Positions 1-7,756 are shown, counted from the stretch's first letter. The stretch: DNA of 40,823 bases from Gemmataceae bacterium (GCA_019752375.1 JAIEMG010000025.1:1-40823), one strand, 5' to 3'. A program made the numbers and translations. The notes: a model not told the origin generated them from the sequence alone.

Positions 1-141
1 GCAGCTGCGCCCGCTTCCATAAATTCCGCAAAAAAGCGATGCTTTCCGGCATCTGCCCGCAGAGAATGGACAGCTACAACCAGGGGCCACCTCACCAGTT
101 CCTTGGCCCAGGCCAATTCACGTCGGCCGCCGAAGAATCGC
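1..141 (-). CDS. possible partial ORF running off the left edge
   Basis: Reading the minus strand just past the stop of the last nuclease gene, one frame stays open from the overlap to base 1 and gives a protein-like sequence (…ELAWAKELVRWPLVVAVHSL…). A convincing start is not visible: a GTG overlaps the upstream stop but in another frame, and an in-frame GTG lies at the Val of LVRWP. It could be the next gene of the nuclease operon, possibly with a frameshift at its start, or chance. I do not recognise it. Confidence 0.3.
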
Positions 142-1236
142 TCACTTGCCGAAAACGAAATGAGCCGAGAGCCCCAGGCCGTCCTCAGGGCCGGACCCAA
201 CACTCAGACAGGCAATCCGCCGGACCAGGCTGGACAGGGTGTTCTCCTTGTACATCTCTTTCACCAGGTACTGCGTACTCGCCATGATGTCGGCATGAAG
301 AGGGTCCGAGGGGTGGTCGGCCAGGAGCAGATACACGTCGAACTGCGGTCGGTCCGGCAAGTCCGCGAACTGCTCCGGATATGACTTGCGGAGCCGGGCA
401 AACTGGTTCGGAGTAGCAAGCTCGACGCCATACATCAGGGCCTGGACGAGGCCGAAGAACACGTCCATGTCCTTCTTGACCTTGATCTCCCCGATGATCG
501 GGATGCCACCGTCCGTGCTACGAAGCAAGGCGTCAATCCCACCGGTACCCGAGCCCCGTCCCGATTCTCCAGTTTCCAGAATCGCGTCCGTCGTCCGTCG
601 TGGATCAATCTCGCGGTCAACCAGAGAAAAACCCAGCTGGTAGTCACCGGCATCCGTCACCCCTACTTCGCGGTGACGGAGCTTTTGCAGACGGGCGACC
701 AACTTCCGGGCCTCACTGCTCCTGGGGTCGTCGGCAGGTTCATCCTGGCCCCGTTCCTGGAATCCAGCGTCGTTTTGGTAGGACGTGAAGTGTGTTCGGC
801 TCCTTTGGCATAGCTCCACCAGCGGGCTGGGTCGTTCGGCGAAACCCCGGGCGACGGCTGCCCGAACGCCCAACGGGGTCAGGCGAAGCCACTCATACAG
901 GCGGCGGAGTGGGGTTACCGGGATCACCTTTTTCGGCGAAAGCCCTTCCCGCTTCTGCAAGCGGTCAACAACGAGGACCCAGGCACCTGGTTCGTCAATC
1001 CCAAAGGTGTGCACCGGCAGGTTCACCAGCTCGGAAACTCTCTCAAGGGGCAGCGAATCCGCATTGGCAAACTCAGTTCGGAACTCGTCAGGGGTCAAAT
1101 CACGAGACGGTCCTAATTTACCCCTGGGGACCTCCCGGACACGGAGGCGACCATCTTGACGTTCAAAGCAATGGAACCAGCGATCGTCGTGGCCACGACG
1201 AACCCGGATCAGGCTTTTCTTGCTCGGACGTGCCAT
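142..1236 (-). CDS. PD-(D/E)XK nuclease-fold protein (operon gene 6)
   Basis: A 364-residue protein with a basic N-terminal region (about 1-200) of no recognisable family and a C-terminal PD-(D/E)XK-like core. The core shows Asp235 in GGIDALL, then Glu250-x-Lys252 in IIGEIKV, then Gln265 in a helix (LVQALMYGVELAT); this is the catalytic layout of many restriction-type and repair nucleases. The C-terminal half is clearly paralogous to the first gene of the operon (4234-5079): both share VDRE/IDRE, P.RTT, IPII(G/A)E(I/V)KV, LVQ.LMY..ELAT and VRRIACL. The ATG has an AGGAGG eight bases upstream. It is the last complete gene of the operon, 89 bases after its neighbour. Nuclease activity is inferred from the motif; the target is unknown. 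Confidence 0.75.
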   Translation of the reverse strand: MARPSKKSLIRVRRGHDDRWFHCFERQDGRLRVREVPRGKLGPSRDLTPDEFRTEFANADSLPLERVSELVNLPVHTFGIDEPGAWVLVVDRLQKREGLSPKKVIPVTPLRRLYEWLRLTPLGVRAAVARGFAERPSPLVELCQRSRTHFTSYQNDAGFQERGQDEPADDPRSSEARKLVARLQKLRHREVGVTDAGDYQLGFSLVDREIDPRRTTDAILETGESGRGSGTGGIDALLRSTDGGIPIIGEIKVKKDMDVFFGLVQALMYGVELATPNQFARLRKSYPEQFADLPDRPQFDVYLLLADHPSDPLHADIMASTQYLVKEMYKENTLSSLVRRIACLSVGSGPEDGLGLSAHFVFGK

Positions 1237-1325
1237 CGCTTCATCCTCCTACAATCAAGGAATCGTGGTGTGGGTTGGATCGCATGGAGGAAATCTCGGG
1301 CCGTCATAGATCCTCGCCGGCTACA

Positions 1326-2147
1326 TTAGCCTTTGATTCCAGGAAGAGGCAACCACTCACAGGCTGTATCCGAATAGTCCGTCACCGCGAAGTCGAGCTG
1401 GACCTGCAGGTTCTCCGGGCCAATCCGTTGCTCGCCCCAGAAACGGTCCGAAAGATACTTCCAGTCCTGGGGAATGTTCTTTGAATCGAACTCGTGATTC
1501 TTGTAGTAGCCGGCAGGGGCGAGGACGATGACAGCGTGCCGTCCACCGGAGCCACTAATCTCCACGTCCTTGAACTTGGGAGGGACGCAAGAGCCGATCT
1601 TGTCAGCAGGCCGATCCTTATCACGCCACTGCCGGAAGCCCTTGACCAGCTTTTCCATGTTCCGACTGTTCAGGAGGCAACCCAGGTAATCCAGGCCCTC
1701 CAGCAGGGCAAACAGGGGTGTGTCCTTGTTGGTCCCGATCTTGCACTCGAAGATCACCAAGCCCCCGTCCCGGCGGAGACCAAGGAGATCAACCCTTCGG
1801 CCCTTCACCGCGTTCGACTTCTCGTTCCCCTGGTTCGGGACCTCCCAGGAGATCGGCCAGACCTCTTCGGAGCCGAGACGAAGCAGGCCGCCCTGTTCAT
1901 GGATCGTCCGATACCATCGCCGGACTAGTAACTTCTCTGAACTCCGGGAGGGGTCGTCTTTGGCAGGCCGCAGGTCCCGGTCGATGAAGACCTCTCCCTT
2001 GTAAAAGATGTCGGAGGCGAAGGTGTCCTGAAGTCGTTCCCCCAGGACGTGCCGCAAGAGTTGCGGCCATTCGAGCCGTTTTCCTTTGAGGCCCCGCAGA
2101 CAGTCCTCAAACCACCGGCGAAAGTCAGTCCGCATATCATGCTTCAT
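1326..2147 (-). CDS. PD-(D/E)XK nuclease-fold protein (operon gene 5)
   Basis: A 273-residue protein with the signature Asp120 (GRRVDLLGL), Glu134-x-Lys136 (VIFECK) and an acidic helix residue near 150 (LLEGLDYLG) where many relatives have Gln. The motif sits in the middle; the N-terminal ~110 residues and the C-terminal ~100 residues (with VIVLAPAGYY) resemble no family I know. Its ATG overlaps the stop of the preceding small gene as ATGA, which implies translational coupling. It is not an obvious close paralog of the other nucleases in the operon. The acidic, lysine-containing core strongly suggests a metal-dependent nuclease; substrate and biological role are unknown. Confidence 0.72.
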   Translation of the reverse strand: MKHDMRTDFRRWFEDCLRGLKGKRLEWPQLLRHVLGERLQDTFASDIFYKGEVFIDRDLRPAKDDPSRSSEKLLVRRWYRTIHEQGGLLRLGSEEVWPISWEVPNQGNEKSNAVKGRRVDLLGLRRDGGLVIFECKIGTNKDTPLFALLEGLDYLGCLLNSRNMEKLVKGFRQWRDKDRPADKIGSCVPPKFKDVEISGSGGRHAVIVLAPAGYYKNHEFDSKNIPQDWKYLSDRFWGEQRIGPENLQVQLDFAVTDYSDTACEWLPLPGIKG

Positions 2148-2355
2148 TGATTTGATCCCTTTCCCTTGGGTAAGTGACGATGCCAGTGGAGAGCGTCCAC
2201 AAAGGCAGGGACCTGAATCTTTTCGCTCTGGTCGCCGCCAACCCCGAACACGCCAAGGCTGGTGACGCGGATGTACCGTGGCGAGAGGCGGGGACTCTTG
2301 TATCCAAGCGTGGGCCCGCCTCTCTGAATCTGTGGAGCAATTCTTCGGTCGTCAT
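2144..2355 (-). CDS. small operon protein with a -1 frame change
   Basis: The ATG at 2355 has an excellent Shine-Dalgarno (GGAGG, about six bases upstream) and opens a natural-looking start, MTTEELLHRFREAGP. That frame then degenerates, while the -1 frame continues as a natural sequence (TLGYKSPRLSPRYIRV…) ending in a TGA that overlaps the next ATG as ATGA. Both boundary signals therefore belong to one ~70-residue protein read in two frames. The switch can occur at G-GGC-CCA (about 2314-2308), which fits the X-XXY-YYZ pattern of -1 slippage sites. A simple one-base mutation or sequencing error is an equally good explanation. A TTG start at 2383 in the second frame is possible but has no comparable support. 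No family recognised. Confidence 0.5.
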
Positions 2356-2386
2356 CGGGTCCTCCGAGATCGGAAGCGGACAATGA

Positions 2387-3190
2387 TTACCCCACAGGGA
2401 AGCCCTTTAACCAACGGGCTTTCAGTGTTGCCGGTCGGCTTGGGTCGCCAACCAGGCTGACGAAAGTCGTGGGGAGTTGGGCTCGTTCCAAGGCGGTGAG
2501 CAGATGACGAAACGCGTCCCATGCCGCTGCCGAAACCGTCAAGCCCTTCGGCGTGACGGGTAGCCAGTCCATCCAGTACTCCGCCGGGGCGACTCCGACG
2601 AGCCGAACGAGAGTCAGTTTCTGCGGAAGCCGAGAGATCAACCCCTCGTCAAAGGCGTTTTTCCGAAGGTAGTCCGCCAGCTGGGAACGAAACGGACTCC
2701 AGCTTTTCCGCAAGGCGGCAGCATAGGCAGCTGCTTCCAGGACCATACGAAGGGGGCTCTCGCTGTTCGTGGTTCTGTCGCCCTTACTTCGCCCAGGTTC
2801 CTTCTTGAGTTCAAGCACCACGAGAGTCCCTTCATCGTCGATCCCGAGCATGTCGATGTAACCCCACCCCTCCTTCTTTTGCTTGGAGAACAGCGGTACC
2901 TGGTAGGCGAGGATGCGGTGCCAACACCCAGCCAGACTCTCCTGGTTCCGTTTGGACCATTGCCACAGGGCCCGTTCCCACTGGCTCTCCCGAAGCCGGA
3001 CCTCCCGGTCATCACGTGGCCCTCCGAAGTAGGACTGACGCGGATCGGGCGGTGCCGTCTTGTCCAGGGCGATGGCGAGATTCTTCGCCAACTCCGCACA
3101 CTGGGCCTCCAGATAAGCCTTCTGACACCAGCGGTCCTTGAGGACATGAAGGCCAGCCTCTGCTGTTTGGCCGTACAAAGGGTCGGTCAT
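2387..3190 (-). CDS. PD-(D/E)XK nuclease-fold protein, NucS/DUF91-like core (operon gene 3)
   Basis: A 267-residue protein, starting at the ATG at 3190, which has GGAG about seven bases upstream; the longer frame extending to 3577 overlaps the preceding gene and is not used. The core reads WGYIDMLGIDDEG then LVVLELKK, giving Asp113, Glu127-x-Lys129 and a helix Glu152. This arrangement resembles the D-(G)-LVVIELK module of NucS/DUF91-type nucleases, although the rest of the protein does not. The N-terminal ~100 residues are helical and charged; the C-terminal ~80 residues are unassigned. Spacing to the previous gene is 77 bases and to the small gene 31 bases. Function beyond a probable nuclease fold is unknown. 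Confidence 0.72.
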   Translation of the reverse strand: MTDPLYGQTAEAGLHVLKDRWCQKAYLEAQCAELAKNLAIALDKTAPPDPRQSYFGGPRDDREVRLRESQWERALWQWSKRNQESLAGCWHRILAYQVPLFSKQKKEGWGYIDMLGIDDEGTLVVLELKKEPGRSKGDRTTNSESPLRMVLEAAAYAAALRKSWSPFRSQLADYLRKNAFDEGLISRLPQKLTLVRLVGVAPAEYWMDWLPVTPKGLTVSAAAWDAFRHLLTALERAQLPTTFVSLVGDPSRPATLKARWLKGFPVG

Positions 3191-3267
3191 CGGTTGGCTC
3201 CAGACGAACGATACAGTGCCCAAGCGGCCACACGGGCGCTTCAGAGCGAGAAGTGAGATTATCGGGC

Positions 3268-4206
3268 CTATTTCAGTAGATGGTCGCGAAGGTTTCGAGG
3301 GTTGCCGACGACCCGAACGTGTTGTGTGGTGAAACCTGGGACAAGAGTCTGAGTCTCCCGGATAATGAGCGGGAGAAGATCCTTCTTCAAGTGGTTTTCC
3401 TGAGCACCAGTGTAGCCGAACACCAGCAACCGAGGAATAGAGTCGATCAATAACTCCTGCGGTTCGGGAGTGCGGTGCCGATCGAAGAACTTGCCATCGA
3501 GTTCGCGATAGTACCTCAACACAGCCTGGTAGCAGGAGCGAAGGGCAGCATTCGTGTCCCGTTTGACAAGCCAGCAATGGTAGTCAGCTAACTGATCACA
3601 CACGGCCGGCCGGGTCGTCGATCTTAGGTCGCTGTTGGAGTAGAGTTTCGCCTCCGTGAAAGAGAGAGTTGCGTCATTCAAGCAGACCAGATCGACCCGC
3701 CCCTTGGATGAGCCCTCCGGTTCAAATTCGGGGTTCGCGGGGGCCGTAGCTTCTTCAAACCCTGCCTCCATGTCGATGACGCAGCCGTTCCGAGAAGCAA
3801 TCACGTTCTCCCCACCACGTTCATCTCCGACAAACCTACGCGGGCGACTCTTGATGTAGCGGAGCTTCCGGATGTATTCATCCACGGTATTCACCACCGG
3901 CCGAGAGACGGGGACGGCCTCTGGCACCAGTTGAATGTAGGGATCGGTTTCGTGGCCTCCCGGCAGGGTCAGGTACTCGATGTGGACCGCGAGCTGGATC
4001 GTGTTGTTGACCCAGGTAATCCGCCCGATGGATCCGCCTCCGGCGTAGGCATTGATGGTGCCGTTCCGGATCGCCAGGAACACGTCCGGGTCATCTACCA
4101 GGTGTTTCCACCAGCTAACCGGGGTGGAGTTGTACAACCGGTTCAAGGCCTCAACGAACTTCGGAGAGAGCGTGCGTTTGATCGACACGAGGGCCTCCCA
4201 CGCCAT
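3268..4206 (-). CDS. PD-(D/E)XK nuclease-fold protein (operon gene 2)
   Basis: A 312-residue protein with Asp172 in KGRVDLVCL, Glu185-x-Lys187 in FTEAKLYS and Gln205 in DQLADYHCW: the complete PD-(D/E)XK pattern including the helix Gln. The N-terminal ~150 residues form a separate, probably beta-rich, region of no recognised family that could bind a substrate. The C-terminal region continues as helices (SCYQAVLRYYREL) and a strand (RLLVFGYTG). The ATG is preceded by only a weak purine-rich stretch, so translation may depend on coupling with the upstream gene 27 bases away. Sequence is distinct from its neighbours outside the core, so the operon is not a simple tandem amplification. Confidence 0.72.
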   Translation of the reverse strand: MAWEALVSIKRTLSPKFVEALNRLYNSTPVSWWKHLVDDPDVFLAIRNGTINAYAGGGSIGRITWVNNTIQLAVHIEYLTLPGGHETDPYIQLVPEAVPVSRPVVNTVDEYIRKLRYIKSRPRRFVGDERGGENVIASRNGCVIDMEAGFEEATAPANPEFEPEGSSKGRVDLVCLNDATLSFTEAKLYSNSDLRSTTRPAVCDQLADYHCWLVKRDTNAALRSCYQAVLRYYRELDGKFFDRHRTPEPQELLIDSIPRLLVFGYTGAQENHLKKDLLPLIIRETQTLVPGFTTQHVRVVGNPRNLRDHLLK

Positions 4207-4233
4207 CAGGTGTTCTTCGATTTACAGAATGGT

Positions 4234-5079
4234 TCAGGTGTCCGAGTACGAAAACAGTTTGGTGAACTGAAGCCGCCGGTCTTCCGTAAACGCGGCATCC
4301 AGACAGGCGATCCTTCGCACATAGGCAGACACCCCTTTCTTGACGACCAGTTGCTGGGCGAGCTGGCTCGTGCCTTCCAGGATTTCTTGCCGCACGCCGC
4401 TTCTCGGGTTGTAGTTGCTCAGGACGATGTAAAGGTCCATGACTGGACCGGTGGAGACCGCTCCACCGTCTTTCGGGAGCGGGAAGGCGAAGCGATCCGG
4501 GTAGTGCTGCTGTAGTCGAGCGAGCTGTGAAGCTGTGGCCAGTTCCGCCGCATACATCAAGAGCTGCACGAGAGCGTAGAAGGGGTTCTTGTCGTTGCCC
4601 ACCTTCACCTCGGCAATGATGGGCAGCTTGTCCCGGCTATTGGCCAGGAGCCAATCGAGACGCCGCACGCGAATGGAGCGTTCGTCGTTCTCGAAGGTCG
4701 CATTCCCGGTCGTTCGGGCCGGAACCAGTTCCCGGTCGATGTAGGTAAAGTCCAGTTCGGGACTCCCCGTCACCTCGGCGGTGCCGGCAGCTTTGAGCAA
4801 TGCGGTCAACGACAGGGTGCCGCCGATCCCGTCGGTCCCTGCTGGATCAGGCAGTTCTTTTCGGGGCGGACGATCAGGGTAGAACGGTTCAGCGACGTTC
4901 GAGTATTCGCGGAAGCGTTCCACGCTTTTCTGGAAGAAGTCCGCCAGAATGCCCGGATTGCGATCCCTTCGGGCTTCTTCGACCATCGCCCGATGACACT
5001 CCAGGGAGGAGAACAGGTCGAAGAAGCCGTAAAGATGCCGCAGTTCGGTCAAAGGAATCTTCGGAGTTGCAGTGGCCAT
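4234..5079 (-). CDS. PD-(D/E)XK nuclease-fold protein (operon gene 1)
   Basis: A 281-residue protein with Asp142 (RRLDWLL), Glu157-x-Lys159 (IIAEVKV) and Gln172 (LVQLLMYAAELAT). It is the first gene of the operon, and its start has GAGGAG six bases upstream of the ATG. It is a paralog of the last gene (142-1236), sharing the IDREL-P-RTT segment before the core and the VRRIACLD segment after it, but it lacks that protein's long basic N-terminus. No promoter box stands out in the upstream 200 bases. A metal-dependent nuclease is inferred; alternatively an inactive PD-(D/E)XK-fold binding protein, though all key residues are present. Confidence 0.75.
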   Translation of the reverse strand: MATATPKIPLTELRHLYGFFDLFSSLECHRAMVEEARRDRNPGILADFFQKSVERFREYSNVAEPFYPDRPPRKELPDPAGTDGIGGTLSLTALLKAAGTAEVTGSPELDFTYIDRELVPARTTGNATFENDERSIRVRRLDWLLANSRDKLPIIAEVKVGNDKNPFYALVQLLMYAAELATASQLARLQQHYPDRFAFPLPKDGGAVSTGPVMDLYIVLSNYNPRSGVRQEILEGTSQLAQQLVVKKGVSAYVRRIACLDAAFTEDRRLQFTKLFSYSDT

Positions 5080-5278
5080 CGAAGTCTCCTCGGTGATTTC
5101 GATCAGGTGAAAGTGCCGTTGTTTTCAGCAGACGCCGACACGGCGACCCCTGCTGGTTTTCGGCAAGCGTTGAATGAAGGTTACCGAAGCTCGGTGACCA
5201 CAGTGGGTCAGAGCCAGAAGTCCAAAGTGGACTGCCTCCCAGTGCCGAAGGCCAGGTGGTTGATTTGGAGCGGAAAAC

Positions 5279-5482
5279 ATGGTGGCCAATAAAAAGAGGA
5301 GCGACGAACACAAGGTCGCTCCAAGCAGCCCGACCAAGGGCATACCAGAACGGACCCTGGCCGCCGCTCCCTTTCGGGAGCGTGGTCAAGGACCGCTTCT
5401 GGTATTTCAAGAGCCCGAGGGCCCAGGTTGGTCGTTTGCTTGGAAGCAGTACTTTGACGCTCACGCGTCGATCAGGTTGTAA
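5279..5482 (+). CDS. small hypothetical protein
   Basis: A 67-codon frame on the strand opposite the nuclease operon, starting at an ATG with GGAG about eight bases upstream. The protein is basic at its N-terminus (MVANKKRSDEHK) and ends with aromatic residues (GWSFAWKQYFDAH). No motif is recognised. It lies between the start of the nuclease operon and another small conserved protein, near the attachment-site end of the putative island. It may be real but could be a chance frame; the 229 bases after it (5483-5711) hold no gene I can support. Confidence 0.35.
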   Translation: MVANKKRSDEHKVAPSSPTKGIPERTLAAAPFRERGQGPLLVFQEPEGPGWSFAWKQYFDAHASIRL

Positions 5483-5711
5483 ACGGGGTCGTCGCTTGGT
5501 CCCCGGTTTGGAATCGAATCTGTCTCCATGAACCGATCAGGACGACAAGGCACGATGCCCTGTCGATCCAGGAAATCAGGTTACAGCAGAGGCGGAGCAA
5601 AGTCCACCGTCCCCAGCACTTCGGAACGGAACACGTACCAGCCCATCCGTGGCGGACTAGCCAGCCGGGTAGGACGAGCAGAAAGTTCGCACCTTCACCC
5701 GAGGATCATCG

Positions 5712-5969
5712 ATGGATAAGCAGAAGCCCGCTCACGAAATTCGTCTCGGCACGGTCAAAGCGGCGGTCTGGGAGAATATCACCCGAAGCGGTTCGTTCTT
5801 CAACGTGACGATTCACCGCCTCTTCAAGGAAGGGGAGGAATGGAAACAGGCGACGAACTTCGCCAGGAACGACCTCCCGCTCGTGGCCAAGGTGGCTGAC
5901 CAGGCCCACAGCTGGATCTTCCAGCAGCAGGTCATTGGAAAAGAGTGGTCTCGCGAGGCAGACGTTTAG
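5712..5969 (+). CDS. conserved small hypothetical protein of planctomycete type
   Basis: An 85-residue protein beginning MDKQKPAHEIRLGTVKAAVW and ending with DLPLVAKVADQAHSWIFQQQ. From memory, this pattern (HE-R-G-hKA-hW-N … hhR-hhK-G--W … A-hhA--A--WI) belongs to a small protein family common in planctomycete genomes, often near accessory genes; its function is unknown. A short GAGG precedes the ATG. It is transcribed away from the nuclease operon and toward the tRNA-Val half that marks the island end. It has no signal peptide, membrane segment or cysteine motif. Confidence 0.65.
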   Translation: MDKQKPAHEIRLGTVKAAVWENITRSGSFFNVTIHRLFKEGEEWKQATNFARNDLPLVAKVADQAHSWIFQQQVIGKEWSREADV

Positions 5970-6334
5970 AGCGGTTTCGCGGGCGCCACTTTGTATACAA
6001 CAACGGCTCGCCGATCACTTTTCGGCTTGTACTGGTGTACTGGATTCCGCTCAGGGAGTACTGGAAAACAAGGGAAATCCGTAGGAAGCCGTGCGAACAC
6101 TTGCAACAAGATGAGAAGGTTGCTATGGTCACTATATACAGATGGGTTCAGCAGTTGCGTCGGAAGTCCGGTACGGACCTGTGAATTTCGACACGCTGGG
6201 GGTCACAGGTTCAAGTCCTGTAGCGCCCACTCTCATAACTCCTTAGCCGAGTGCTAGTTACAAACATTTCGAGCGCTGGAAGTACGCCATCGAAACCCGG
6301 ATACTGCGGTTTTTACCGCAGATAGGGGCTTTCT
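5970..6334. other. gene-free stretch around the island end
   Basis: About 365 bases with no supported protein gene. It is visibly richer in A and T than the flanking genes, contains the tRNA-Val 3' half described separately, and has a small hairpin (CTGCGG-TTTTTA-CCGCAG) at about 6304-6321 just upstream of the integrase fragment. Confidence 0.5.
6190..6229 (+). other. 3' half of tRNA-Val(GAC): displaced attachment site
   Basis: The segment begins at the anticodon (GAC), continues with the 3' anticodon stem GCTGG, a variable loop, a perfect T arm (ACAGG-TTCAAGT-CCTGT) and an acceptor strand AGCGCCC plus A73. No matching 5' half exists upstream. A tRNA cut in the anticodon loop is the usual footprint of tyrosine-recombinase integration: the intact tRNA is rebuilt at one end and the original 3' half is left at the other. 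I infer that this is the right end of an element lying to the left, whose other end is outside the window. Confidence 0.65.
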
Positions 6335-6502
6335 ATGGCACGCACTCCGAGTCGCATCCCTCCCAAGTACCCCAAGAAAACGTACAACGGACAGGCCCGG
6401 ATCACCGTCCGCCTCGTGGACGGCCAGCGGCATGACATCCAGCTTGGGCCGTTCGGCAGTCCGGAAAAGGGCATCCGGGCACCTGCGAGCGGACAAAGGT
6501 GA
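6335..6502 (+). pseudogene. truncated tyrosine recombinase/integrase N-terminus
   Basis: A 55-codon frame starting MARTPSRIPPKYPKKTYNGQ, then a strand pair (ARITVRLVDGQRHDIQLGPF) and GSPE. This matches the N-terminal beta-hairpin with which many planctomycete site-specific integrases begin (…NGQA-V-L-G--hYLG-HGSP…). The expected continuation (SRAEY…) is lost after GSPE, and the whole core-binding and catalytic part is missing. Its position about 100 bases after a tRNA 3' half is exactly where an integrase gene normally sits. It is probably the relic of an older element that used the same tRNA. Confidence 0.6.
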
Positions 6503-6523
6503 GGCCAGTCCCCCAGGAGCATG

Positions 6524-7069
6524 TCAGCGTGGGGGCCTGGTGCTCGGTGGGAAGGAAGGGGCGGGCCGGGCCGGCTCGCAGTAGGTCCGGCACGCTGGCA
6601 CCGAGACGAACTCCTTCTCCGGGTAGCGGAGGGCGGTGAGTTTGCCGCCGAAGACGCAGCCGGTGTCGATGTTGACCGTGCGGTTGAGCCACTCCGGCTC
6701 GGGCACCGGCGTGTGGCCGTAGACCACCATCGCCTGGCCCCGGTATTCGGCTGCCCAGTTGAAGCGCATTGGCAGCCCGAACTCGTCCGTCTCGCCCGTC
6801 GTTTCGCCGTAGAGGGCGAAGTCGCGCACCTTGCCCGACCCCCGGCCCTGCATCTCGGCCTTCATGCCGGCGTGGGCGACCACCAGCTTGCCGTCGTCGA
6901 GGATGTAGTGACTTACCAGGCCATCGAGGAACTCGGCCAGTTCCTTGCCGAACGGTTCTCGCAGGTCGGCCGGCAGGGCGTCGATCTCGGCCAAGGAGTT
7001 GCCGAGGCCGTGCGTGATCTGGACATCCTTGCCCCGCAGTTTTCGCATCAGCTTCATGTCGTGGTTCCT
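6524..7069 (-). pseudogene. fragment of polynucleotide kinase-phosphatase (central phosphatase domain)
   Basis: The minus strand encodes the middle metallophosphatase part of a bacterial Pnkp-type RNA-repair enzyme. It starts abruptly at the metal-binding NHD of the normal GNHD box, continues MKLMRKLRGKDVQITHG, then SHYILDDGKLVVAHAGM, GETTGETDEFGLP and VVYGHTPVPEPEW-NRTVNIDTG. The N-terminal kinase and C-terminal ligase domains are absent. Near 6560 the coding sequence jumps to another frame, which carries the next conserved residues (RPFLP-E-QAPTL). The fragment is thus broken at both ends and frameshifted. It abuts the oppositely oriented terminase fragment within a few bases, so it was probably brought together by deletion or recombination. 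Confidence 0.7.
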
Positions 7070-7661
7070 GCGTCTGGACCTGGGACAGGCGCAGGACTTC
7101 TCCGCGCTCGTCGCACTGCGTCGCCGCGGACCGGTTAGCCGCGGGCTGGGTCAGTACGTCGTTCGCGGCGTGAAACGCTGGCCGTTGCGCACGCCGTGCA
7201 CGACGATCGCGGCCGATGTCGTGACCATGCTCCAGCGACCGCCGATGGCCAACTGCACGCTCGGGGTGGACCGGACGGGCTGCGGGCGACCCGTCGTGGA
7301 CATGCTCCGGCAGCCGCGTCCCGCGGCCATGCTCCGGCCCATCCTGATTACTGCCGGTCATGAATCCAAGCCGGCCGAGTCCGGCGGCCACCACGTTCCA
7401 AAAAAAGAGCTGTGCGCCACCACGTACGTGCTGCTGCAAAGCGGCCGGCTGGAGATCCCGTCCACCATTCCCGAAGCTGCGGTGCTGGGCAAGGAACTGC
7501 TGGCGTTCCGCGCCAAGATCACCACCGCCGGCAACGAGACGCTGGAGAACGACTGGCGGTCTGCGGCGCACGACGACCTCGTGTTGGCCCTGGCCATCGC
7601 CGCCTGGCTGGGGGAGCAGGCCCAACCGTTCTACTTCCGGCTGGTCGATCGCTCCGACTGA
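7056..7661 (+). pseudogene. phage terminase large-subunit nuclease-domain fragment
   Basis: About 200 residues beginning FLRLDLGQAQDFSAL, the first acidic motif of an RNase H-fold terminase nuclease. It continues with CTLGVDRTGCGRPVVDMLR and HVPKKEL and ends near HDDLVLALAIAAWLGE, where a second acidic motif sits. The ATPase half that should precede it is missing; the in-frame ATG at 7056 lies in the junction with the Pnkp fragment. No capsid, portal or other head gene is nearby. It therefore looks like a prophage or gene-transfer remnant rather than a working packaging motor. The C-terminal end looks intact. Confidence 0.65.
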
Positions 7662-7756
7662 CCCCCGCCCACGGCGCGTCCGCGCTTCAGGGATCGTCCC
7701 AGACGCGCCGGGAGGCCCCAAGCCGGCCCGACAGCCACTTCGCGGCCCCGGACGCG

